This document shows positions 1 through 8,017 of a DNA stretch of 64,000 nucleotides, piece by piece. Under the pieces are notes generated by a model that was given only the letters and a program-made list of their open reading frames with translations, was not told where the DNA came from and made no database searches. How positions within the stretch are numbered: position 1 is the first letter of the stretch; each line of letters begins with the position of its first letter. The stretch comes from Insolitispirillum peregrinum (GTDB lineage Bacteria; Pseudomonadota; Alphaproteobacteria; Rhodospirillales; Rhodospirillaceae). The position numbers were made by a program, and so were the translations under genes. Location: NCBI RefSeq assembly GCF_900156605.1, contig NZ_FTOA01000010.1, positions 23,720-87,719 on the forward strand, written 5' to 3'.

Positions 1-957
1 GCGGCAGGGCTGGGAGTGGAAACCTATGTGGGGTCCTCTGGGCGGGTGTTTCCGCGCGAAATGAAGGCCGCGCCGTTGTTGCGGGCGTGGGTGCGGCGGT
101 TGCGGACGCTGGGGGTGCGGTTCCATGTCCGCCACCGCTGGACCGGCTGGCAGGCCGATGGCAGTCTGTGTTTTGAAGGCCCGGAGGGGCAGGCGGTGAT
201 CTGCCCGCCCCCGGCGGCAACCGTGCTGGCGCTGGGTGGGGGCAGTTGGGCCTCGCTGGGTTCGGATGGGGCGTGGTGCCCGCTGCTGGCGGCAGCAGGG
301 GCCGGGGTGGCTCCGCTGCGTCCGGCAAACTGCGGCTTCGAGGTCGTCTGGTCGCCGGTGCTGCGTGACCGCTTTGCTGGCGAGCCGGTGAAGACAGTGG
401 TGGCCCGGTATGGCGAGGTCAGCAAACCGGGTGAGTTCGTTCTGTCCCGCGACGGGGTGGAGGGCAGCCTGATTTATGCCTTCTCGGCAGCCTTGCGCGA
501 TGCCTGTGAACGGGACGGGCAGGCGGTGTTGTCGCTGGACCTGCTGCCGGGGCGGGACAGTGAGCGTTTGCGGCAGGATTTGCGCCGTCCCCGTGGCAGC
601 TTGTCGGCGTCGTCGTACTTGAAAAAGGCGCTGGGGTTGGAGGGGGTGAAGGCCGCGTTGGTACGGGAAATTCTGGGGCCCAGCCTGCTCGATCATCCCG
701 AGCGGTTGATCCGTACCCTGAAAGACTTTCCGCTGACCGTCCTGCGGCCGCGCCCGATCGACGAGGCCATCAGCACCGCCGGAGGGGTGATGTTTGGCTC
801 GATGACCCCGGAGCTGATGCTGACCACCCGGCCCGGCGTGTTTTGTTGTGGTGAAATGCTGGACTGGGAAGCCCCCACCGGCGGCTATCTGCTGACCGCT
901 TGCTTTGCCACCGGGGCCTGGGTGGGGGATGCGGTGGTGCGCTGGGGGCAGAAATGA
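1..957 (+). CDS. HI0933/BaiN-family flavoprotein (3' part)
   Basis: The reading frame is open from base 1, so the gene starts outside the window and only about 318 C-terminal residues are seen. The visible part has the GSSGRVFPREMKA segment and the C-terminal Rossmann return (STAGGVMFGSMTPELM, then GVFCCGEMLDWEAPTGGYLL) typical of the HI0933/BaiN family of FAD/NAD(P)-binding oxidoreductases (PP_4765-like subgroup). The N-terminal dinucleotide-binding GxGxxG is not in the window. The substrate in bacteria is mostly undefined. The gene converges on the HTH-cupin regulator, with the two stop codons adjacent. Confidence 0.85.
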   Translation, partial: AAGLGVETYVGSSGRVFPREMKAAPLLRAWVRRLRTLGVRFHVRHRWTGWQADGSLCFEGPEGQAVICPPPAATVLALGGGSWASLGSDGAWCPLLAAAGAGVAPLRPANCGFEVVWSPVLRDRFAGEPVKTVVARYGEVSKPGEFVLSRDGVEGSLIYAFSAALRDACERDGQAVLSLDLLPGRDSERLRQDLRRPRGSLSASSYLKKALGLEGVKAALVREILGPSLLDHPERLIRTLKDFPLTVLRPRPIDEAISTAGGVMFGSMTPELMLTTRPGVFCCGEMLDWEAPTGGYLLTACFATGAWVGDAVVRWGQK

Positions 958-1581
958 TCACCACACCGGCGGGGTGGTGATCCACAGAACGCGGGTTTGT
1001 CCGTCGGCCAGATTGCGGAAGCGATGGGGCAGCGGGCTTTCAAAGTAAAAGGAATCGCCTTCGGCCAGCCGGTAAATCGAGCCGTCGATGTGGATTTCCA
1101 GCCGCCCTTCCAGCACCACGCCGCATTCCTCGCCTTCGTGATGATAGGTGTCGTCCCCCGAGCCGCCGTTCGGTTCGAGGGTGATTTCCATCACCTGCAA
1201 CACGCCTTCGTTATGGGCGTTGAGGAATTCCTTCACCATCCCCTTGGCACCAAAGCTGACCCGCCGCCGCTGATTGACGCGTACGATACGGCGGGCTTCC
1301 TGTTCAACGGCGGCTTCCGAACCGTTGAACAAGGCATGGACCGGCATGTCCAGCACCGCGCAGATCAGGCGCAGCGCCCGGATCGACGGCGAGGATATGC
1401 CGCGCTCGATCTGGCTGAGCAACCCGACCGAAATGTTGACCATCTCGGCGACCTGTTGCAGTGACAGGTTTTGCGCCTGCCGGGCCTTGCGGATGGCAAG
1501 CCCCAGCGAACGGTCATCCTCGCTAATGTCGTCTTCGGCGGTCGGTAAGGGTGACACGGGGGCGGCGGGAATGTCGATCAT
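958..1581 (-). CDS. XRE-family regulator with C-terminal cupin (PuuR-like)
   Basis: The 207-residue protein has an N-terminal Xre-type helix-turn-helix (about residues 25-85, with LSLQQVAEMVNISVGLLSQIERG) and a C-terminal cupin sensor domain (about 125-205, with YHHEGEECGVVLEGRLEI and HRFRNL). This HTH-cupin layout is that of PuuR and related repressors of polyamine or amino-acid catabolism, where the cupin binds the effector. It is divergent from the ABC transporter and oxidase genes. Two matching inverted repeats, TTTCA-N6-TGAAA, lie in the shared 378-bp spacer and are good operator candidates. The ligand cannot be read from the sequence; putrescine or an amino acid is inferred from the neighbours. 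Confidence 0.9.
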   Translation of the reverse strand: MIDIPAAPVSPLPTAEDDISEDDRSLGLAIRKARQAQNLSLQQVAEMVNISVGLLSQIERGISSPSIRALRLICAVLDMPVHALFNGSEAAVEQEARRIVRVNQRRRVSFGAKGMVKEFLNAHNEGVLQVMEITLEPNGGSGDDTYHHEGEECGVVLEGRLEIHIDGSIYRLAEGDSFYFESPLPHRFRNLADGQTRVLWITTPPVW

Positions 1582-1769
1582 GGGCTGGCATCACAATGTT
1601 GAAAATAGGGAGTGGAAAACGGATTGTTCTGTCGTTTCCGTGAAAACGGCAAGTTCGGTTGCAAGGGGAGTGCTATCCTGAAAGATCGCCAGAAGCGGGA
1701 AGCCGACTATACGGGACTTTGCAGGGGAAGGCAATTTCCTGTGCAACGGTTCGCTGTGAGGACGCATCA

Positions 1770-1791
1770 TTTTTTCATCTCCCTGAAAAAA
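1770..1791. promoter_or_regulatory. Inverted repeat, probable operator 1
   Basis: TTTTTTCA (1770-1777), a 6-bp spacer and TGAAAAAA (1784-1791) form a perfect 8-bp inverted repeat. It lies between the divergent HTH-cupin regulator and the ABC transporter and has the same core and spacing as the repeat at 1822-1837. Binding by the adjacent regulator is inferred. Confidence 0.55.
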
Positions 1792-1821
1792 ATCTCCTAA
1801 TCATGTTGCAAGATACGATCA

Positions 1822-1837
1822 TTTCAGTACAGTGAAA
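1822..1837. promoter_or_regulatory. Inverted repeat, probable operator 2
   Basis: TTTCA (1822-1826), a 6-bp spacer and TGAAA (1833-1837). Its centre is 49 bp from the centre of the first repeat, close to a whole number of helical turns, which would suit cooperative binding. The rest of the 1582-1959 spacer shows no gene; it must also hold the promoters of both flanking genes, which I cannot place firmly. Confidence 0.5.
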
Positions 1838-1959
1838 AAACCGACTGCGGTAGTCGGGACGAACGCAGGGCTCGCCAGCCGATCGAGGAGTCTCCTCGAC
1901 CCTGCCCGGCGGTGCGCTTGACGACGATATTGTCCTCATCTCACATAGGGGCTTGTTTC

Positions 1960-2721
1960 ATGCATATGAAAAAGAAGATCGTGTCTGCCGCTTTTGCTGT
2001 CCTGAGTTGTTGTGTGGCGACATGGGCCGTTCCGGCGGTGGCCGCCGATACTCTGGTGGTCGGGGTGACCACCACCGGCGTTCCGTTCACCTTCATGGAT
2101 ACGGCGACGCAAAAGCCGTCCGGGGCGATGGTTGACCTCGCCGCTGCCATTGCCGAAGATAACGGCATGAGCGTGCAGTTTGAACAGGTGGCTTTTTCGG
2201 CCCTGATCCCGTCGCTGACCTCGGGCAAGATCAACATCATTTCCGCCGGGATGCTGGCGACCGACAAGCGCCGCGAAGTGGTGGATTTCAGCCTGCCGGT
2301 TTACACCTATGGCGAAGGGATGTTCGTCGCGGCCACTGATGCCAAGGAATACCTGCTGTCGGACCTGAAGGGCGAAGTGGTCGGGGCCCAGATCGGTACT
2401 TCGTTTGCCGAAGCCCTGAAGGCCACCGGTACCTTCAGTGAAGTGAAGCTTTATGACAGCATCGCCGACATCATGCGTGACGTGAAGCTGGGCCGCATCA
2501 AGGCCGGGTTCGGCGATCAGCCGATTGTTTCCTATCAGATCAGCAAGAACCCCGATCTCGGCATCCGTCTGGTGAAGTCCTATCAGCCGCTGAAGCCCGG
2601 TGATGTTTCACTGGCCGTTGCCAAGGACAACGCAGCGCTGCTGGAAAAGGTCAACGCCTCGATCCGCAAACTGCAGGAAACCGGCAAACTGTCGGAAATT
2701 CTGGCCAAATATAGCCTGTAA
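1960..2721 (+). CDS. ABC transporter substrate-binding protein, family 3
   Basis: A 253-residue periplasmic binding protein of the SBP_bac_3 type for polar amino acids or related amines. ATG 1960 was chosen because it follows an AGGGG ribosome site at good spacing and begins a clear signal peptide (KKK, a hydrophobic stretch, then AVAA near residue 30); an upstream in-frame GTG would prefix residues that do not look like a signal peptide. The mature part has the usual GVTTTGVPFTFMD start and a RREVVDFSLPVY segment. It is first in a transporter cluster with the permease and ATPase genes. Confidence 0.9.
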   Translation: MHMKKKIVSAAFAVLSCCVATWAVPAVAADTLVVGVTTTGVPFTFMDTATQKPSGAMVDLAAAIAEDNGMSVQFEQVAFSALIPSLTSGKINIISAGMLATDKRREVVDFSLPVYTYGEGMFVAATDAKEYLLSDLKGEVVGAQIGTSFAEALKATGTFSEVKLYDSIADIMRDVKLGRIKAGFGDQPIVSYQISKNPDLGIRLVKSYQPLKPGDVSLAVAKDNAALLEKVNASIRKLQETGKLSEILAKYSL

Positions 2722-2748
2722 TTTCGTGAAAATGCTCTGAAGGTGCTG

Positions 2749-2784
2749 ACGGGAAGGGCCTTTGACCACGCCACCCCTTCCTGT
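2749..2784 (+). terminator. Intra-operon hairpin (probable attenuating terminator)
   Basis: ACGGGAAGGG (2749-2758) pairs with CCCTTCCTGT (2775-2784), including one G-U pair, in the 102-bp gap between the binding-protein and permease genes. No long T-tract follows, so partial attenuation or mRNA 3'-end protection, giving more binding protein than permease, is likelier than full termination. Confidence 0.4.
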
Positions 2785-2823
2785 ACGCCCCTTTGGGGAA
2801 AAGACCCTGTAAAGGCATAGGCC

Positions 2824-3480
2824 ATGGAAAAATTTCTGACACATGCCACCGAGTATTTACCCATCCTGCTGCAAGGCTTGTGGATGACGGTGGCGGTTAC
2901 GGTGCTGGCAGCGGTGCTGGCATCGGTTTTAGGGGTGGTGTGGGCGCTGTTGCGGACGTCGGGCGTTCGCTGGCTGGCGGTGCCAGCGCGGACGTTCGTC
3001 GAATTCATTCGTGGCATCCCGATTCTGGTGGTGCTGTTCTATATCTATTTCGTCATGCCGGAAATCGGCATCGACCTGACCGCCTTTCAGGCCGGGGTGA
3101 TTGGTCTGGCGCTGACCTATTCCTGCTATATCGGTGAGACGTTCCGCGCCGGGATCGAGGCCGTTGACAAGGGGCAGATCGAAGCCGCCATGTCGATCGG
3201 CATGCGCCGCCCGATGATGATGCGCCGGGTGATCCTGCCGCAGGCGTTCCGCATTGTCGTTCCGCCCTATGCCAACAACATCGTGATGCTGCTGAAGGAT
3301 TCTTCGCAGGTGTCGGTGATTTCGGTGGCCGAGCTGACCATGCAGGGCAAGATGCTGGCGTCTTCGACCTTTGACAACATGACGGTCTTCACGCTGGTGG
3401 CCTTGCTGTACCTGTGCCTGACCATTCCCCTGAACAGCCTGATGAGCCGCGTTGAACGTGCCCTGCGGAGGTCGCGATGA
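2824..3480 (+). CDS. Amino acid ABC transporter permease (HisM/GlnP family)
   Basis: A 218-residue inner-membrane permease with about five hydrophobic segments. It carries the family signature around FRAGIEAVDKGQIEAAMSIG, the EAA loop that docks on the ATPase, and the N-terminal LLQGLWMTVAVTVLA that starts this family. It overlaps the ATPase gene by 4 bp (ATGA), so the two are translationally coupled. It presumably forms a homodimeric channel because no second permease is present. Confidence 0.92.
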   Translation: MEKFLTHATEYLPILLQGLWMTVAVTVLAAVLASVLGVVWALLRTSGVRWLAVPARTFVEFIRGIPILVVLFYIYFVMPEIGIDLTAFQAGVIGLALTYSCYIGETFRAGIEAVDKGQIEAAMSIGMRRPMMMRRVILPQAFRIVVPPYANNIVMLLKDSSQVSVISVAELTMQGKMLASSTFDNMTVFTLVALLYLCLTIPLNSLMSRVERALRRSR

Positions 3481-4208
3481 TCGTTTTTGATGATGTGCAC
3501 AAATCCTATGGCACCTTTGAAGTCCTGAAAGGGATTTCGGCGACGGTTGAAAAGGGTGAAGTGGTGTGCCTGATCGGGCCGTCAGGCTCGGGCAAGTCCA
3601 CCCTGCTGCGCTGTGTCAACGGGCTGGAAAGCTATCAAAAGGGCCGGATCACCGTTGATGGCCTGCTGGTCGATGTCAATGATCCGACCATTCATGCCCT
3701 GCGGACGCGGGTGGCCAAGGTGTTCCAGCGCTTTAACCTGTTCCCGCACCGCACGGCGCTGGAAAATGTCATCGAAGGCCCGGTGCATGTGCTGGGGCAG
3801 CCAAAGGCCGAAGCCCGCGACTATGCACTGGAGTTGCTGGCGCGGGTCGGGCTGTCGCACAAGATTGATGCCTATCCGGCAGCCCTGTCCGGCGGTCAGC
3901 AACAGCGGGTGGCGATTGCCCGCGCCCTGGCGATGCGCCCCGAGGCGATCCTGTTCGATGAACCGACCTCGGCGCTTGACCCGGAAATGGTCGGGGACGT
4001 GTTGCAGGTGATGCGCTCGCTGGCCGATGAGCACATGACCATGCTGGTGGTGACGCACGAAATCCAGTTCGCCCGCGAAGTGGCCGACCGGGTTCTGTTT
4101 CTCGATGGCGGTACGATCGTCGAACAGGGAACCGCCGATCAGGTTCTGCGTGCACCGCAGAACGAGCGCACCCAGGACTTCCTGCGCCGGGTGACCCACC
4201 CGGTTTGA
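3477..4208 (+). CDS. Amino acid ABC transporter ATP-binding protein (GlnQ-like)
   Basis: A 243-residue ATPase with Walker A GPSGSGKST (about residues 34-42), signature LSGGQQQRVAIARAL, Walker B ILFDEPTSALDPE and switch histidine in VVTHE. Full-length for the GlnQ/HisP family. It energises import through the preceding permease. The substrate is not determined by the ATPase; the downstream PuuB-like oxidase and the upstream PuuR-like regulator point towards a polyamine or amino acid. Confidence 0.93.
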   Translation: MIVFDDVHKSYGTFEVLKGISATVEKGEVVCLIGPSGSGKSTLLRCVNGLESYQKGRITVDGLLVDVNDPTIHALRTRVAKVFQRFNLFPHRTALENVIEGPVHVLGQPKAEARDYALELLARVGLSHKIDAYPAALSGGQQQRVAIARALAMRPEAILFDEPTSALDPEMVGDVLQVMRSLADEHMTMLVVTHEIQFAREVADRVLFLDGGTIVEQGTADQVLRAPQNERTQDFLRRVTHPV

Positions 4209-4229
4209 GTGGGGTTGGATGAACAGCCC

Positions 4230-4332
4230 TAGAGCAGCGTGCGTTAAACCGGACGCGGGCACGCTGCTCTAAGCTTTTGTTTTATCGCATTGTTCTTGCG
4301 AAAACCGGTTCCCACTTTTCGCACAATGCTCC
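4230..4332. repeat. Palindromic intergenic element, copy A
   Basis: A two-hairpin element. The first hairpin has perfect 13-bp arms, TAGAGCAGCGTGC (4230-4242) and GCACGCTGCTCTA (4259-4271). The second, from about 4288 to 4331, contains GCGAAAACCGG and TTTTCGCACAATGCTC. Near-identical copies lie at 9130-9233 (opposite orientation) and 46245-46348; diverged ones at 9464-9754 and 61731-61832. The element lies just before the ribosome site of the oxidase gene, and the open frame extending back from that gene into the repeat is not the true gene start. Confidence 0.85.
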
Positions 4333-4346
4333 AGGAGGGGAACAGG

Positions 4347-5618
4347 ATGAGTAACGGGTATGGGGTGCCGTCCGTCTGGGCGGCAACGGCACCAGAGGAG
4401 CCGGTAACGCCGCCGCTGACCGAAACGGTGACGGCGGATGTGGCGGTGATCGGGGCCGGGATTACCGGCCTGACCGCGGCCCTGCGGCTGGCCTGCGCCG
4501 GAACGTCGGTGGTGGTGGTGGACCGGCAGGGGCCGGGCTATGGGGCGTCAGGGCGCAACGGCGGGCAGGTGATTCCGGGGCTGAAATATGATCCCCCGAT
4601 GCTGGACAAGCTGTACGGGCCGGAAACGACTGCCTTTGTCGGGGCCACCGCCGATGTGGTGTTCGATCTGGTCGCCCGCCATGGCCTTGAGTGCGAGGCG
4701 GCGCGTGATGGCTGGATTCAGGCCACCGTCAAGCAGGCCCATCTGCCCACCCTGCAGGCCCGCATGCAGGCATGGCAGCAACGGGGCGCGCCGGTCGAAA
4801 TGCTCGATGCTGCGGGCATGAAAGCCAAAATCGGCAGTGAGGGTTTCGTCGGTGGCTGGCTGGATGGTCGGGCCGGACGGCTGCACCCGCTGAAGTACTG
4901 TTATGGATTGGCGCGGGCGGTGTTGCAGGCTGGCGGGCGGATTCACGGCCAGACCAGCGTGGTGTCGATGGAGCGCCATGGCGCGCTGTGGCACCTGAAG
5001 ATGGCCAGCGGTACCGAGGTGCGGGCCGCACAGGTTGTGGTGGCGACCAATGGCTATACCGACAGCCTGTGGCCGCAGTTGAAGGCAACAGTGATCCCGG
5101 CGACCAGTTTTCAGGTGGCAACCGCCCCCTTGAGTGACAAGCAGCGCCAACGCATCCTGCCACAGCAGGTGGTGGTTTCTGACAGTCGGCGGATCGGGAA
5201 CTATTTCCGCATCGCGCCGAATGGTGGCCTGATGCTGGGCGGACGGGGCTCATTCCGCGAGCCGCAGGGAATGGGTGACTATCGCCGCATTCTGGCTGCT
5301 CTTGAGCACTTCTTCCCCGATGTGACCGGGATGCCGATTGCACACGCCTGGTCGGGGCGGGTGGCGATGACCTATGATCACCTGCCACACCTGCACCGAC
5401 CGGTGCCGACGGTGACCATGGCGCTGGGCTATAACGGGCGCGGGGTGGCGCTGGGGTCGGCGTTCGGAACGGCGATTGCCGACACGCTGCTGGACCCGAC
5501 GATGCCGTTGCCCTTGCCGTTTACCGCGATCAACCCGCTGTATCTGCACGATCTTCATCCGGTTTATGCCTCGATGGCGATCTGGTATTACCGGATGCGG
5601 GATTATCTGGAGCGGTGA
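4347..5618 (+). CDS. FAD-dependent oxidoreductase, PuuB-like (DAO family)
   Basis: A 423-residue DAO-family flavoprotein resembling gamma-glutamylputrescine oxidase and other glycine/D-amino-acid oxidases. Visible are the FAD-binding VAVIGAGITGLTAALRLA (about residues 33-50), the flavin-attachment-type GASGRNGGQVIPG, and the C-terminal YNGRGVALG turn. ATG 4347 follows AGGAGGGG at good spacing. Together with the ABC importer it suggests uptake then oxidative deamination of an amine. A full Puu pathway (PuuA, PuuC, PuuD) is not in the window, so the exact substrate is open. The TGA stop lies in the first bases of a repeat. Confidence 0.85.
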   Translation: MSNGYGVPSVWAATAPEEPVTPPLTETVTADVAVIGAGITGLTAALRLACAGTSVVVVDRQGPGYGASGRNGGQVIPGLKYDPPMLDKLYGPETTAFVGATADVVFDLVARHGLECEAARDGWIQATVKQAHLPTLQARMQAWQQRGAPVEMLDAAGMKAKIGSEGFVGGWLDGRAGRLHPLKYCYGLARAVLQAGGRIHGQTSVVSMERHGALWHLKMASGTEVRAAQVVVATNGYTDSLWPQLKATVIPATSFQVATAPLSDKQRQRILPQQVVVSDSRRIGNYFRIAPNGGLMLGGRGSFREPQGMGDYRRILAALEHFFPDVTGMPIAHAWSGRVAMTYDHLPHLHRPVPTVTMALGYNGRGVALGSAFGTAIADTLLDPTMPLPLPFTAINPLYLHDLHPVYASMAIWYYRMRDYLER

Positions 5619-5768
5619 GCGCAAAAGTGGTCCCGGTTTTGCGCGCAATCACTGCGACAAACGAAAGAGGCAGATCAGTATGCATTACATTGAATGCATA
5701 CTGATCTGGGGCGGTGAGCGCAAAAGTGGTTCCGGTTTTGCGCGCAATCACTGCGACAAACCAAAGAG
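5612..5768. repeat. Direct repeats flanking a perfect hairpin
   Basis: Two 58-bp direct repeats, 5612-5669 and 5711-5768, differ at only two positions. Between them sits a perfect 16-bp inverted repeat, CAGATCAGTATGCATT (5671-5686) and AATGCATACTGATCTG (5693-5708), with a 6-bp loop. The 58-bp unit (GTGAGCGCAAAAGTGG, then CCGGTTTTGCGC) is a diverged relative of the second hairpin of the element at 4230-4332 and is close to 61731-61790. The first unit supplies the stop codon of the preceding oxidase gene. Confidence 0.85.
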
Positions 5769-5802
5769 CTTGAGCGGTGAGCTGGTGCAGTTCGTGACAG
5801 GG

Positions 5803-5833
5803 CGGGCGAGAGGGATATCCTCTCGCCCGTTTT
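5803..5833 (+). terminator. Rho-independent terminator
   Basis: CGGGCGAGAGG (5803-5813), 5-nt loop, CCTCTCGCCCG (5819-5829), then TTTT. Ends the oxidase transcript after the repeats. The rest of the 5619-6027 spacer after this site holds no gene I can support; it must contain the promoter of the next gene. The stem core is shared with the terminator at 9778-9816. Confidence 0.85.
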
Positions 5834-6027
5834 GCGTTGAGGTGAGGAGGCCGCTGGCGGTGATGGTGCTTGCATAACGGCGTGCCTGTCGCTCATAGTG
5901 GCCCCGGATCGCGGCCCTCCCTTGAAGGGCCTGCCTAGGCTGTGTGTCGTGGCCGTTGCCTTTTGCAGAGATGGCCATTATGGGGCGGTTTATCGTCTTT
6001 CATGTCAACGATTCTGGTGAATAGAAG

Positions 6028-8007
6028 ATGTTTTTTCGCTCGATTTCATTCAAGAAGTCAGAATTTATTAATATATATGTAAGGGTAAATTATGGGATTC
6101 TTGTTTCATCAATATTTTATGTATTCTTTTACTCCAGAGCGATGTTGTTTTATGTTCGGCCATATGATGCTCTGGTTTACTGCGCAGTCATGCTGCTTTT
6201 TTCGCAGGTTATATCAATTATCCTGTCGGCATTGATTTTCTTTGTGTTGAAGTCGATCAAGGCGTTCTTTCACAAGAAGGATATTTTCGAACACACCTAT
6301 CCTGTTGTCTCTGCAGTTAGCTGGGGACTGGGGTTTACGACCTTTTTGATTGTGATGGACAGGGTTTTCATTAACCAGAAGTTCCTGTCTGTGGTGCACA
6401 TTTCCGAGCTTGTCCGGCTTGCGGCTGAAATTGGCCTTGGCGTGCTGATCGTGGGCGGTTCCGTCTTCAGGGCTGTCAAACAGGCTCGCAAGCCTCAGGA
6501 TGCCGGGCAAACCGGGCAAGCCGATGGGGCCGGGCAGGACGACACGTCTGTCGGACGCCGCATGTTCATGGCCACGGCAGCCTCGGCGGTTGCCGTGGCG
6601 ACCATCAGTGCCGATATTGCCAGAAAGAAAGGCTTTGCCCTGGAGGTCAAGGACGCAAAGACGCCGAACCGCAATTTCCTGCTGGTGACCTTTGATGCCC
6701 TGACAGCCGAAGACATGTCTACCTATGGCTATTATCTGGGAACCACACCCAATATTGATGCCTTTGCCAAATCTGCTGATGTTTACAATAATTTTTATGC
6801 CTGCTCGACCTTCACCACGCCGGGCATAGCGGCCATCCTGACTGGCCGCTATCCCTCGCAGACCCAGACCTATCAGTTGGGGAGCATGCTGTACGGGGAA
6901 AACGTCTACCGCACACTGCCCGCCCTGCTGAAGACCGAGGGGTACAGGACGGCGTCGGTTTTTGCCAATCCCTATGCCATGCGGTTGATGGGAACAACGC
7001 ACGGGGCCTTTGACCGCATTGTCTGTCCGTCCCAGATCGGTATGGGACAGTTTCCGCCACCGGAAATCCTCGCCACACCGGGCATCCCCGATGTGATGGA
7101 CCTGAACATGCGCCTGCTGACCGTCACCGGTCTGGCCGTTCCGGGGTTGCGGCAGCAGGAAACGCTGGAGCCACCGACTGAAACCTTTGCTGCGGCCAAG
7201 GCGATGCTGTCCGAACTGAAAGAGCCGTTCTTCGTCTGGATTCACGTCATGGCCCCCCATGCGCCCTATCTGCCGTCCGAAGGGTTCCGCTACCGCTTCC
7301 TGGCTCCCGGCCAGTTCGATAGCCGTCAGGACATGCTGCACCCGCGGATCATGGAGCGGAGCAAGGGAGCAGCCAGAATCAAGGACGACATTGCCAAGGT
7401 TCGTCTGCGCTATGATGAATGGATTTTGCAGGCTGACAGCGCCTTTGGCGATTTCATCGCCTTTATGGACTCGTCCGGTCTGTCGGCCAACACGGTGACG
7501 ATGGTTTCGGCAGACCATGGCGAGGTCTTTGATAAAGGCAATTTCGGCCATGGTGGCGACGAATTCCACCGGTCGCTGATCCATATTCCGATGATCCTGA
7601 AAACGCCCGGCCAGACCACCGGTCGCCGGATCAATACCGTTGCGGATCAAACGTCGATTGCACCGACCGTGCTTGATTTTGCCGGACTGCCGAGACCGGC
7701 ATGGATGGCGGGCCCGTCGTTGCGGGCAGTGGCGGCGGAACCTGCCGCACAGGCTCCGGCCGGTCTGGCGATCAATCAATATTTCGAGCGCAACAGCAGC
7801 TTTAAGCCGGTGACGACCGGCAAGCTGGGGGCGATCAGCGACGGCTTTCAGTACGTGCGGGATATGGACAGCGGCAAGGAAAGCCTGTACCCGCTGGAGT
7901 CCGGCATCGGCGCGGAGGACGAGCACGAGGTCGGTGGCGACATGCGGTTGATGGTGGAAAAAATCCGCCATTCGCTGCAGGAAAAACTGCCTGAAATCAA
8001 GCTGTAG
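6028..8007 (+). CDS. Membrane-anchored sulfatase-fold enzyme, LtaS/phosphoethanolamine-transferase-like
   Basis: 659 residues: about four to five hydrophobic segments in residues 8-155, a charged linker, a short hydrophobic segment near 180-195, then an alkaline-phosphatase-superfamily domain. It has the metal-binding TFDALTAEDMSTYG, SADHGEVFD and a GHGG motif. At the place of the sulfatase formylglycine cysteine (CxPxR) the sequence is TTPGIAAILTG, so Thr263 would be the nucleophile. That fits phosphoglycerol or phosphoethanolamine transferases rather than true sulfatases. Codon use in the first 280 bp is strikingly AT-rich. It sits with a sulfotransferase and a small membrane protein, so a surface polymer or lipid modification role is likely. 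The substrate is unknown. Confidence 0.75.
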   Translation: MFFRSISFKKSEFINIYVRVNYGILVSSIFYVFFYSRAMLFYVRPYDALVYCAVMLLFSQVISIILSALIFFVLKSIKAFFHKKDIFEHTYPVVSAVSWGLGFTTFLIVMDRVFINQKFLSVVHISELVRLAAEIGLGVLIVGGSVFRAVKQARKPQDAGQTGQADGAGQDDTSVGRRMFMATAASAVAVATISADIARKKGFALEVKDAKTPNRNFLLVTFDALTAEDMSTYGYYLGTTPNIDAFAKSADVYNNFYACSTFTTPGIAAILTGRYPSQTQTYQLGSMLYGENVYRTLPALLKTEGYRTASVFANPYAMRLMGTTHGAFDRIVCPSQIGMGQFPPPEILATPGIPDVMDLNMRLLTVTGLAVPGLRQQETLEPPTETFAAAKAMLSELKEPFFVWIHVMAPHAPYLPSEGFRYRFLAPGQFDSRQDMLHPRIMERSKGAARIKDDIAKVRLRYDEWILQADSAFGDFIAFMDSSGLSANTVTMVSADHGEVFDKGNFGHGGDEFHRSLIHIPMILKTPGQTTGRRINTVADQTSIAPTVLDFAGLPRPAWMAGPSLRAVAAEPAAQAPAGLAINQYFERNSSFKPVTTGKLGAISDGFQYVRDMDSGKESLYPLESGIGAEDEHEVGGDMRLMVEKIRHSLQEKLPEIKL

Positions 8008-8017
8008 GGGATAACGG

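Noticed and set aside
4290..4346. Upstream start for the PuuB-like oxidase
   Set aside because: The added residues are encoded by the palindromic repeat; ATG 4347 has AGGAGGGG at the right distance.
6028..8007. Classical sulfatase
   Set aside because: The formylglycine Cys/Ser-x-Pro-x-Arg motif is absent (TTPGI instead), which fits phosphotransferases of the same fold better.
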